A stretch of 7,016 bases of DNA from contig JAFTTD010000251.1 in NCBI GenBank assembly GCA_017466965.1, positions 1 to 7,016 on the forward strand, in the 5' to 3' direction. Below, one piece after another: positions 1 through 5,748 of this stretch; the first letter of the stretch is position 1, and the number at the start of each line of letters is the position of its first letter. The stretch comes from Bacteroidaceae bacterium (GTDB lineage Bacteria; Bacteroidota; Bacteroidia; Bacteroidales; Bacteroidaceae). The notes under the pieces were generated by a model. It did no database searches, had not been told where the DNA came from, and was given only the letters and a program-made list of their open reading frames with translations. Made by a program: the position numbers and the translations under genes.

Positions 1-449
1 ACAGAACTATCACATTGATAAACAACTTTTTATCGAACCAAGCCGATGACAATTCCGGAGACAAGCGTACTCCTTCCATTGCAGACCTAACAACAGATTA
101 TGCCTCTTTCTTAATACAGCAAGACGACACAACGGCACAACCCGCAGAATCGGCTTCACCAAAATTGAAAGGCAACGACTTAATTGAGTCATTCATTAAA
201 GAAACAAAAGGAAAACAGCGCATTGAAATACCCGAAGGAACAGACGAGAACTATGAATACACTTCGCCAGAAATCTCAAGCGAAGATGAAGAGATATATA
301 CTGAAAACATGGTTAACATTTACATAAAACAAGGAAGATACGAACAGGCATTGGAAATATTAAGAAAAATTTGTTTGAATAATCCGAAAAAAAGCTCTAA
401 CTTTGCATCACAAATGAAATTATTAGAAATAATCATTAACAATAAATAA
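1..449 (+). CDS. Tetratricopeptide-repeat protein, C-terminal part (5' partial)
   Basis: The reading frame is open to the left edge (first complete codon at 3), so the gene begins outside the window; the in-frame TTG at 15 is not a credible start. The first part of the visible protein is polar and low in complexity, rich in Asp, Ser, Thr and Gln, and is probably a flexible linker. The end (about 297-400) holds one clear TPR-like helix pair, with the segments NIYIKQGRYEQALEILRK and then NNPKK, matching the usual A-G-Y-A-P spacing. Bacteroidales genomes often carry a TPR protein of this type immediately before secG, commonly after an LptE-like gene; that is prior knowledge, and the upstream genes are not visible here. 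TPRs mediate protein-protein contacts, so no enzymatic role is implied. It ends with TAA and lies 41 bp before secG, so co-transcription is likely. Its partner and exact role are unknown. Confidence 0.8.
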   Translation, partial: RTITLINNFLSNQADDNSGDKRTPSIADLTTDYASFLIQQDDTTAQPAESASPKLKGNDLIESFIKETKGKQRIEIPEGTDENYEYTSPEISSEDEEIYTENMVNIYIKQGRYEQALEILRKICLNNPKKSSNFASQMKLLEIIINNK

Positions 450-490
450 AACAATTGCAAACAGACAATTAATTAAAATTTTATAACAAA

Positions 491-832
491 ATGTATTTAC
501 TTATCATTGTACTCGTAATTCTTGCATCTATACTAATGTGCGGAATTGTTCTAATTCAGGAGTCAAAAGGCGGTGGCCTTGCATCAAGTTTCTCCTCTTC
601 AAATCAAATCATGGGTGTCCGTAAAACAACAGACTTTCTTGAAAAAGCAACATGGACACTTATTGTTGTAATGGTTGTTCTCTGTGTTATTTCTGCCGCA
701 TTCGTTGAAAAAAGCACAATAGAAGAAGCTCCTATCAACATCACAGCACCAATACAATCAACTGACGCCTCAAATATGCAGTCATTCCCTGCAAATGAAG
801 CTCAGCCAGAACAGACAGCACCTGTTGAATAA
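491..832 (+). CDS. secG: Preprotein translocase subunit SecG
   Basis: SecG is the small, non-essential inner-membrane subunit of the SecYEG channel and stimulates SecA-driven export of unfolded proteins. The 113-aa product has the classic layout: a first transmembrane helix at about residues 2-22, the conserved loop QESKGGGLASSF at 23-34, the segment MGVRKTTDFLEKATW at 41-55 (compare the GxR..T.fL.k.T signature of the family), and a second helix at about 54-72. A hydrophilic, Pro/Gln/Glu/Thr-rich tail follows from about 73; its sequence is low in complexity and such tails vary in Bacteroidetes SecG. The ATG at 491 puts the first helix right at the N terminus, as expected, and no alternative start is needed. 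The gene follows the TPR gene by 41 bp and is followed by a hairpin terminator, so it is probably the last gene of that operon. Confidence 0.95.
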   Translation: MYLLIIVLVILASILMCGIVLIQESKGGGLASSFSSSNQIMGVRKTTDFLEKATWTLIVVMVVLCVISAAFVEKSTIEEAPINITAPIQSTDASNMQSFPANEAQPEQTAPVE

Positions 833-845
833 CTAAAGAAACTCA

Positions 846-885
846 AACAATACAGTCCATTAAAAGACTGTATTGTTAAAATTTT
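846..885 (+). terminator. Hairpin terminator after secG
   Basis: Perfect 12-bp inverted repeat: AACAATACAGTC (846-857) and GACTGTATTGTT (866-877) with an 8-nt loop, starting 14 bp after the secG stop. It is followed by AAAATTTT (878-885), so the U-run comes only after four A residues and is not ideal for intrinsic termination. The hairpin lies just before the next start codon at 895, so it could instead act as an attenuating or mRNA-stabilising structure in a longer transcript. The structure is directly visible; its function is inferred from its position. Confidence 0.65.
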
Positions 886-894
886 AATATATCT

Positions 895-2013
895 ATGATG
901 AAGCTGGATAAACATATTGAAATTCTCTTATTGGAACACGACTGTGTCATAATCCCTGGATTTGGCGGATTTATTGCAAATCATGCCCCAGCAAGATTAG
1001 GAGAGAAAGGTGAAGGCATATTCCTTCCACCATACAGAACAATATGTTTCAACCAGAACCTTCAAATTAACGACGGGCTACTTATCCAATCCTATATGCA
1101 AGCGTTTGACGCATCATACCCTGATGCATACAAACAATTAGCATCAGATGTTGAAGATTTAGTCCAAGTTTTAGATGAAACAGGAGAGTATCATCTCAAC
1201 GGAATAGGCGTAATTCACAAGGGCATAGGAAAGAACATAACATTCTCCCCTATTGATTCAGGTCTTTTGACACCTTCGCTTTATGGGTTATATTCATTTG
1301 AAATTGAAAATCTAGCAATAGTTGAAAAACAAATAGAGATTCAACGTTCATTGCAAAACACAAATGTTCTTCCTATACAATCTGAAAGAAGCCTGAAACC
1401 AACCAAAGCAAATATAGCAGAGGAAAACAGTCAAGCAAACGCAAGCGAAGACAAAAGCCTCATAATACGCTTAAACCGTCGTTGGGTTGACGTTGCTATT
1501 GCAGCAGCTGCTTCTGTATTGTTATTCTTTTTGTTCTCATATCCTAATATGCTGAAACAAAATGAATCTGATATATGTGTAGCTGGTTCATTGTATGTTA
1601 ACAATGAAAATAAATCTAAAATTGAAACCATTGTTACAGAAAATGCGCAGGAAAAATTTAATATTTCAACAGGCGCAAATTCCAATGTTACAAAATCCAG
1701 CAATGAAACTAACTCCGTTTCTATACAGCAGCCCACTTCTGATGCAACTGCAGAAGCAACAAATCCAGAAATTACAGCTGACAAGAAATTTGTGATTGTA
1801 CTTGCAAGCTATGTCAGCCGAACAAACTCTGAAGAATATATAAATAAGTTAAAAAAAGAAGGATTTGACCAAGGGCGCTACATCAGAACAGGAAAAATCA
1901 GCAGAATTATATATTCTGAATTTTCCACAGAATCTGAAGCCACAGAGACTCTACTTTCATTACGTAAGCAAAGTAAGGATTTTAAAGAAGCTTGGGTACT
2001 GAAAATAGACTAA
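895..2013 (+). CDS. Membrane protein with two HU-like (CCDC81-type) domains and a SPOR domain
   Basis: The 372-aa protein has three parts. Residues about 1-145 match the bacterial HU-CCDC81 pair: a first short domain with the characteristic IEILLLEHDCVIIPGFGGFI (residues 9-28) and PPYRTICFNQ, then a second domain ending in an ELNGIG-like turn (YHLNGIGVI) and the GLYSFEIE region. A basic stretch (RLNRR, ending at 196) precedes one transmembrane helix at about 198-216. A Ser/Thr/Asn-rich spacer then leads to a SPOR domain at about 296-372 (KFVIVLASYVSR, a beta-alpha-beta pattern, ending AWVLKID). Positive residues before the helix predict the HU-like part in the cytoplasm and SPOR in the periplasm. 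SPOR domains bind denuded septal glycan, and HU-CCDC81 domains are related to DNA-binding HU/IHF, although binding of DNA by these versions is not established. A role at the division site or in envelope organisation is inference. Two adjacent ATGs (895 and 898) are possible starts. The gene lies between the secG terminator and the FHA gene. Confidence 0.88.
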   Translation: MMKLDKHIEILLLEHDCVIIPGFGGFIANHAPARLGEKGEGIFLPPYRTICFNQNLQINDGLLIQSYMQAFDASYPDAYKQLASDVEDLVQVLDETGEYHLNGIGVIHKGIGKNITFSPIDSGLLTPSLYGLYSFEIENLAIVEKQIEIQRSLQNTNVLPIQSERSLKPTKANIAEENSQANASEDKSLIIRLNRRWVDVAIAAAASVLLFFLFSYPNMLKQNESDICVAGSLYVNNENKSKIETIVTENAQEKFNISTGANSNVTKSSNETNSVSIQQPTSDATAEATNPEITADKKFVIVLASYVSRTNSEEYINKLKKEGFDQGRYIRTGKISRIIYSEFSTESEATETLLSLRKQSKDFKEAWVLKID

Positions 2014-2025
2014 CTTATATCTTTG
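1992..2025 (+). promoter_or_regulatory. Candidate Bacteroidetes-type promoter for the zinc ribbon-FHA gene
   Basis: TATCTTTG at 2018-2025 is an exact match to the Bacteroidetes primary-sigma -7 consensus TAnnTTTG. It starts 5 bp after the stop codon of the HU/SPOR gene and 80 bp before the ATG at 2106. A TTG at 1992-1994 could serve as the -33 element, but the 23-bp gap is longer than usual, so the -33 assignment is weak. This is a motif match only; transcription from it would give a leader of roughly 70 nt. Confidence 0.4.
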
Positions 2026-2105
2026 CATATTTAGACTCTACCAAACATAGATGATAAATATGCATTGTTTTATTATTTACATTAATAATCTCACGAACAA
2101 TTGTT

Positions 2106-2633
2106 ATGAAAAGAGTACGTTGTCCTAAATGTGACAATTATATTGTCTTTGATGAAACAAAATATGCAGAAGGGCAATCGTTGGTTTTCATGTGCCACCA
2201 TTGTAAAAAGGAGTTCGGAATAAGAATCGGTAAATCCAAACTTACAAACATGCATCAGGAAAAATTCCTTGATGAGGAAGCTTACAAAAAGGATTATGGC
2301 AGTATTGTAGTTATAGAAAATCAATTTGCTTACAAGCAGGTAATCCCACTTGATTTAGGAGAAAACGAATTTGGGCGATACGTAAAAGGCAACAGCATCA
2401 ATAAGCCTATTGAAACACGTGATCCGAGCGTTGACACTTTTCATTGTGTTATCACTGTGAAAAAAAACAAGCAGGGAGACATAAAATATATTCTGAGAGA
2501 CGCACCGAGTGAAACTGGAACATTTTATATGAATAACATACTTCGTGATGTTGATAGAGTAAACATAGAGGATGGTGCCATTATCACAATTGGAGCAACA
2601 ACTCTTATATTAAGAACTGCTAAAGAAGATTGA
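2106..2633 (+). CDS. Zinc ribbon and FHA-domain protein
   Basis: The 175-aa soluble protein has no signal peptide or membrane helix. Residues 6-33 form a four-cysteine zinc ribbon (CPKC at 6-9, CHHC at 30-33), resembling the zinc-ribbon heads found on other bacterial regulatory proteins. Residues about 66-172 form a forkhead-associated domain: FGR at 89-91 (the GR of strand 3-4), DPSVDTFHC at 106-114 with the conserved His113, SETGTFYMNN at 135-144 corresponding to the S.NGT.vN motif, and IEDGAIITIG at 154-163. FHA domains bind phosphothreonine peptides, so the family role is as a reader of Ser/Thr kinase signalling or as a scaffold. The position usually occupied by the phosphate-contacting Ser before the conserved His appears to be Asp110, so phosphopeptide binding may be altered. 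No kinase or phosphatase gene is adjacent. A candidate promoter lies upstream, and 90 bp separate it from the AraC gene downstream. Confidence 0.85.
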   Translation: MKRVRCPKCDNYIVFDETKYAEGQSLVFMCHHCKKEFGIRIGKSKLTNMHQEKFLDEEAYKKDYGSIVVIENQFAYKQVIPLDLGENEFGRYVKGNSINKPIETRDPSVDTFHCVITVKKNKQGDIKYILRDAPSETGTFYMNNILRDVDRVNIEDGAIITIGATTLILRTAKED

Positions 2634-2723
2634 CAATAATATTTTCAATTAATTAATCTATCTATACGCATAATTAATACTTGGATTATTTATTATTGAC
2701 AAACAACAGAATATAGTTTCATA

Positions 2724-3632
2724 ATGAAAGAAGATTTTATCATATCAAAAGAGAATGTAGGAAATTTGTTCTCTTCATCTTATCAAGACAAATATATAGT
2801 TTTTGATAACTTTGCAGACAAAAAAAATCCCAATATTAAAGCTACTCAATCACTATGCAATAATCAATACATTCAGATTATAGTAGTGTTGCAAGGATGT
2901 TTGACATTGTATGCCAACAAAACTTTAATAAAAGTAAAAAGCAATGATTTCATTGCCATTACACCAGGAGTAAAGGTTAGCATAGAAGATTCAACTTGTT
3001 TGTTCTTTAGCTTTATGACACTCAGCAACTTGGTTAATGACATATATGACCACATTGGGATTGAACACACAATAAGAACTGACTGTTTCTGTTACCATCA
3101 TTTCCATTTTAATCCGGAACAGATTAATCTCATTTTGAAAAGCTATCAGAGAATGAAACGTGAGCATTTACGTCCTGACTACTATCTTAAGGAATTTAAT
3201 CTGCGTGCTTTATTTACCTCTTACCTCGCATATTTTCACTCCTTCATTAATAAGGACAATGCTATTAACGATGATAAAAAATCAAGACAGTCGAATCTTT
3301 TCAACATGTTTCTTGACGAATTGGAAAAAAATTACAAGTCTGAGCGTTCCGTGCAGTTCTACGCTCAAAGACTTTCTATTACTCCAAAATATCTTTCTAC
3401 AATAACTATTGCATTTACGGGCAATTCTGCTTCTACTGTTATAGACGAATATGTCGCATTCAAGATAAAAGGAATGCTATATTCAAAGAATGAAACAATC
3501 AAAGACATCAGCAAGCAGATGAATTTTCCTACTCAAAGTTTCTTTGGAAGATATTTTAAGAGAATAACAGGTGTTTCACCAAGAGAATATCAAGCGCACA
3601 ACAACAAAAAACTTATTTTAGTTGACAAGTAA
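2724..3632 (+). CDS. AraC-family transcriptional regulator (first of tandem pair)
   Basis: The 302-aa protein has the usual AraC-family length and layout. The N-terminal half (about 20-130) looks like a beta-rich cupin-type sensing domain (alternating strands such as IQIIVVLQGCLTLYA at 50-64 and NDFIAITPGVKVSI at 74-87). The C-terminal part (about 194-292) carries two helix-turn-helix units: the first at about 209-230 with ITPKYLS, the second at about 257-280 with TIKDISKQMNF and QSFFGRYFKR, followed by the family signature GVSPREY (283-289). It would bind DNA in the cytoplasm and probably activate transcription; effector and targets are unknown. A Cys/His cluster (C121, C123, H125, H126, H128) lies at the end of the sensing half. 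The next gene is a diverged paralogue. No sugar-use or efflux operon adjoins, which would otherwise hint at the ligand. Confidence 0.9.
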   Translation: MKEDFIISKENVGNLFSSSYQDKYIVFDNFADKKNPNIKATQSLCNNQYIQIIVVLQGCLTLYANKTLIKVKSNDFIAITPGVKVSIEDSTCLFFSFMTLSNLVNDIYDHIGIEHTIRTDCFCYHHFHFNPEQINLILKSYQRMKREHLRPDYYLKEFNLRALFTSYLAYFHSFINKDNAINDDKKSRQSNLFNMFLDELEKNYKSERSVQFYAQRLSITPKYLSTITIAFTGNSASTVIDEYVAFKIKGMLYSKNETIKDISKQMNFPTQSFFGRYFKRITGVSPREYQAHNNKKLILVDK

Positions 3633-3699
3633 CAAGAATTGGTGCGTTTTTTCCGATTAAAGTGAACTACTAACAGAACTATTACTCATTATACACCTA

Positions 3700-3713
3700 T
3701 TATATTAATATAA
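3700..3713. repeat. AT-only 14-bp palindrome before second AraC gene
   Basis: TTATATTAATATAA is a perfect 14-bp palindrome ending 5 bp before the ATG at 3719. CC (3696-3697) and GG (3714-3715) could extend it with a 2-nt bulge. It could be an operator, or a weak hairpin over the ribosome-binding region. AT-rich palindromes arise easily by chance in this base composition, so no function is claimed. Confidence 0.3.
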
Positions 3714-3718
3714 GGAAA

Positions 3719-4624
3719 ATGAAACCTCTTAAAAATATAAGTATAGCCAGCATTTGCTCTAAAATACCTTCTCCTAAATGCGGAATTGAGGATTATATAT
3801 TGATGTATGACAATTTTAATGGAGAAGATTCATTAAAGAAGATGTATAATTCATCTACTCCTTTGAAATTAAGGGAAATGATAATTATGCTTGTAACAGA
3901 CGGAAACGTTGGCTTGAATATAAACCAAAAAGACATTACACTACATCAAGGCAGCTGCGTTTGCATGATGCCTGAATCAATTATAAAATTCGGCGTTCCG
4001 TCAAACAATTTCAAATACCTTCTTTATGTAATGTATCAAGGTATTATAAACGACGTGCTCACAGACATAGGCATAAGCTACAACATGCTTACTATGAGTC
4101 ATGACTTTTACCATGAAAAGTGTGACGATAAATTCTTTTCATATCGAACAGATATTTACAATGAACTTAAGGAAGAACTACTTAGAGACCCATATAAATA
4201 CCAGAAACTGTTTGTGCGTTCATACGCCAATATCATAATGATTAACAACATAACTCTATTCAACCAGCAGTTCAAGCCTCAAGGAAATACTGTATCACAG
4301 CAGGACAACTTATACCGTAGTTTTATAAGCTTGCTCAACAAGCACTGCGTACGAGAAAGGGCTGTTCAGTTCTATGCTGAACAATTAGGCATAACGCCCA
4401 AATATCTCTCAGCTGTATCGCTGCAATATAGCGGAAAAAACGCTTCAATGTGGATTAGCGAATTTGTCGTTGAGAAGGCTAAAAACCTATTGCGTGAACA
4501 GCAATATACTATCAAAGAGGTAAGTGAGATTCTCAATTTCAAAAGTCAAGGTTTCTTCGGAAGATATTTCAAAAGAGTATCTGGAATGTCGCCAAAAACC
4601 TTTATAACAAAGAACACAAATTGA
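3719..4624 (+). CDS. AraC-family transcriptional regulator (second of tandem pair)
   Basis: The 301-aa protein has the same layout as its upstream neighbour: a beta-rich putative sensing half (about 25-130), an all-helical connector (about 140-185), and a C-terminal double helix-turn-helix DNA-binding domain (about 203-297). The first recognition unit is around 215-237 (RAVQFYAEQLGITPKYLS), the second around 263-287 (TIKEVSEILNF, then GFFGRYFKR), followed by GMSPKTF (289-295). The DNA-binding domain matches the preceding regulator at about 41 of 85 positions by eye, whereas the N-terminal halves share little, so the pair probably arose by duplication and then diverged in ligand. It starts 86 bp after its neighbour, so a shared transcript is possible, but the gap contains its own AT-rich palindrome. 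No target operon is adjacent. It ends with TGA and is followed by a 353-bp gap. The ligand cannot be told from sequence. Confidence 0.9.
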   Translation: MKPLKNISIASICSKIPSPKCGIEDYILMYDNFNGEDSLKKMYNSSTPLKLREMIIMLVTDGNVGLNINQKDITLHQGSCVCMMPESIIKFGVPSNNFKYLLYVMYQGIINDVLTDIGISYNMLTMSHDFYHEKCDDKFFSYRTDIYNELKEELLRDPYKYQKLFVRSYANIIMINNITLFNQQFKPQGNTVSQQDNLYRSFISLLNKHCVRERAVQFYAEQLGITPKYLSAVSLQYSGKNASMWISEFVVEKAKNLLREQQYTIKEVSEILNFKSQGFFGRYFKRVSGMSPKTFITKNTN

Positions 4625-4780
4625 AAACTCAGAAATATAATAGTTATTATTGCTATTTGCATGCAATTAATCTTTAGTATTAGTATTACTTAAAATTCAG
4701 TAATGACAGAACGAATTTATTCACGAAATTCAGAAATAGAACGCTAAAGACAAAACTGAAGTTATAAGAAAAACAGAAAA

Positions 4781-4868
4781 CACTGCGCTGGATATTTATC
4801 TGCACTGCAGTGGAATTAAAAGAGCAGTGCGCTGGAATTGGATTTTCAGCGCACTGTTCTTTTATATC
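4781..4868. repeat. Four-unit array with exact 22-bp period
   Basis: Four 10-bp heads start at 4781, 4803, 4825 and 4847, exactly 22 bp apart: CACTGCGCTG, CACTGCAGTG, CAGTGCGCTG and CAGCGCACTG. All fit the self-complementary pattern CASYGCRSTG; the second is a perfect palindrome, and the fourth is the exact reverse complement of the third. After the head, units 1-3 continue with GATATT, GAATTA and GAATTG, while unit 4 continues with TTCTTTT. The flanking 22-bp windows on either side do not match. The unit length is close to two helical turns, so all heads would lie on nearly the same DNA face. This could be a protein-binding array, a short dispersed repeat, or the product of hairpin evolution. 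Confidence 0.7.
4817..4864 (+). terminator. Long stem-loop, probable terminator between convergent genes
   Basis: Positions 4817-4837 pair with 4844-4864: 21 bp with a 6-nt loop. The GC-rich core is CAGTGCGCTG against CAGCGCACTG, and an A-rich left arm pairs with a T-rich right arm, giving a U-rich 3' end on the + strand. Two pairs (4824/4857 and 4835/4846) are G-U in + strand RNA but become C-A mismatches in - strand RNA, so the fold fits + strand transcripts better. It lies 192 bp after the AraC stop and 113 bp after the hydrolase stop on the other strand, so it may serve both directions. It is built from units 3 and 4 of the 22-bp array. Confidence 0.75.
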
Positions 4869-4977
4869 TTTCTATGAAATTTTGGAGTATATCCTACTTT
4901 GAAACATCTGATTTATATGGTGCAAGACTTATGATATAACAGAATTCAATAATACTATTTATCTTGACCATGACAAA

Positions 4978-5748
4978 TCAAGAGGGAACATCAATTGTCA
5001 GGCCGTCATAAGCCAGTTCAATACCAACAGGCAATGAAGCAGAAGCCTCTTCATGGAGTCCTACATGATGGGACATGTGAATCAAATATGTATTCTTTGC
5101 CCCTACTCTTCTTGCAAAAGATATTGCTTCATAAACGGTCTGGTGGCTCGGATGCTTTTCATGACGAAGTGCGTTTAGAACTAAAGTTTCTACCCCGTTT
5201 AATGCATCAATTATATCTTCTGAATATGAAGACATGTCTGTAATATACGCCATGTTAGATATTCTGAATCCCAATATTGGCAGGTTGCCATGAATTACTC
5301 TCAAAGGCAGAACTCTTGTTTTTCCTATATAAAACTCTTGTCCAGGATTTATTCTATGCAAAGTTATTGCCGGAACTCCGGGATAACGTTTTTCTTTAGG
5401 GGTAAAGCAATAAGGGATGCGTTCAATAAGATGGTTGGCGCAATAATCCTCAGCATAAACATCTACATCTCCGAATACAGAGAATGGGCGCAAATCATCC
5501 AAGCCTCCAACATGGTCATAATGTTCGTGAGTAATGAGAACTCCACTGATTTTCCTGTTTGGCATAGGAAGCATTTGTTGCCTGAAATCAGGACCGCAGT
5601 CTATCAAAATTCTGTCTTCTCCATTCTCAATCAAAGCAGAACATCTTAGTCTATGGTCGCGGGGGTCGGTAGAGCGACACACTTCACAGTCACATCCTAT
5701 TTGCGGAACCCCAGTTGAAGTACCGCTACCTAATATTGTCACTAACAT
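4978..5748 (-). CDS. PhnP-like metallo-beta-lactamase-fold hydrolase
   Basis: The 256-aa protein carries the metallo-beta-lactamase metal-site motifs: THEHYDH at 73-79 (His74, His76, Asp78, His79), His153 in VIHG, Asp171 in ITDM and His224 in LIHMSHH, consistent with a two-metal hydrolase. The N-terminal GCDCEVC (Cys19, Cys21, Cys24) and a later His (probably His227) resemble the extra structural zinc site known from E. coli PhnP, and the C terminus (SLPVGIELAYDGLTIDV) is also PhnP-like in pattern and length. PhnP is a phosphodiesterase acting on cyclic ribose phosphate in phosphonate breakdown, but no phn genes are here, so the substrate is uncertain; a general cyclic-phosphate or nucleotide phosphodiesterase is the best guess. 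There is no signal peptide, so it is cytoplasmic. Its ATG at 5748 overlaps the murB stop by 7 bp, pointing to translational coupling. Confidence 0.88.
   Translation of the reverse strand: MLVTILGSGTSTGVPQIGCDCEVCRSTDPRDHRLRCSALIENGEDRILIDCGPDFRQQMLPMPNRKISGVLITHEHYDHVGGLDDLRPFSVFGDVDVYAEDYCANHLIERIPYCFTPKEKRYPGVPAITLHRINPGQEFYIGKTRVLPLRVIHGNLPILGFRISNMAYITDMSSYSEDIIDALNGVETLVLNALRHEKHPSHQTVYEAISFARRVGAKNTYLIHMSHHVGLHEEASASLPVGIELAYDGLTIDVPS

Larger units (their letters stand above)
4625..4977. other. 353-bp intergenic region between convergent genes
   Basis: No credible open reading frame is present. The left part (4625-4780) is AT-rich and contains the 10-bp palindrome TTGCATGCAA (4657-4666). 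The centre (4781-4868) holds the 22-bp-period array and a long hairpin, described separately. The right part (4869-4977) shows nothing I can assign. The region is longer than needed for a bidirectional terminator, so a small RNA transcript is possible, but I found no convincing TAnnTTTG promoter to support one. Confidence 0.6.

Noticed and set aside
1431..1784. 117-aa open frame on the - strand
   Set aside because: It lies wholly inside the HU/SPOR gene, antisense to its linker and membrane helix, and its composition reflects the complement of that low-complexity region. No independent gene is supported.
2696..2720. Possible promoter TTGAC / TATAGTTTC before the first AraC gene
   Set aside because: The -7-like part has three rather than two bases between TA and TTT, lacks the final G, and almost touches the start codon, so a usable leader would be missing.
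3645..3657. T-run GCGTTTTTTCC after the first AraC gene as a terminator
   Set aside because: There is a run of six T residues but no stem before it that I could pair, so intrinsic termination is not supported.
4657..4666. Palindrome TTGCATGCAA in the intergenic region
   Set aside because: It is a 10-bp palindrome without a second copy nearby or a gene start to regulate, so it may be chance.
4781..4868. CRISPR array
   Set aside because: The period is only 22 bp, the shared heads are about 10 bp and degenerate, there are no spacers of normal length, and no cas gene is near.
5290..5649. 119-aa open frame on the + strand
   Set aside because: It is antisense to the PhnP-like hydrolase, which has full motif support. 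It shows no recognisable domain.
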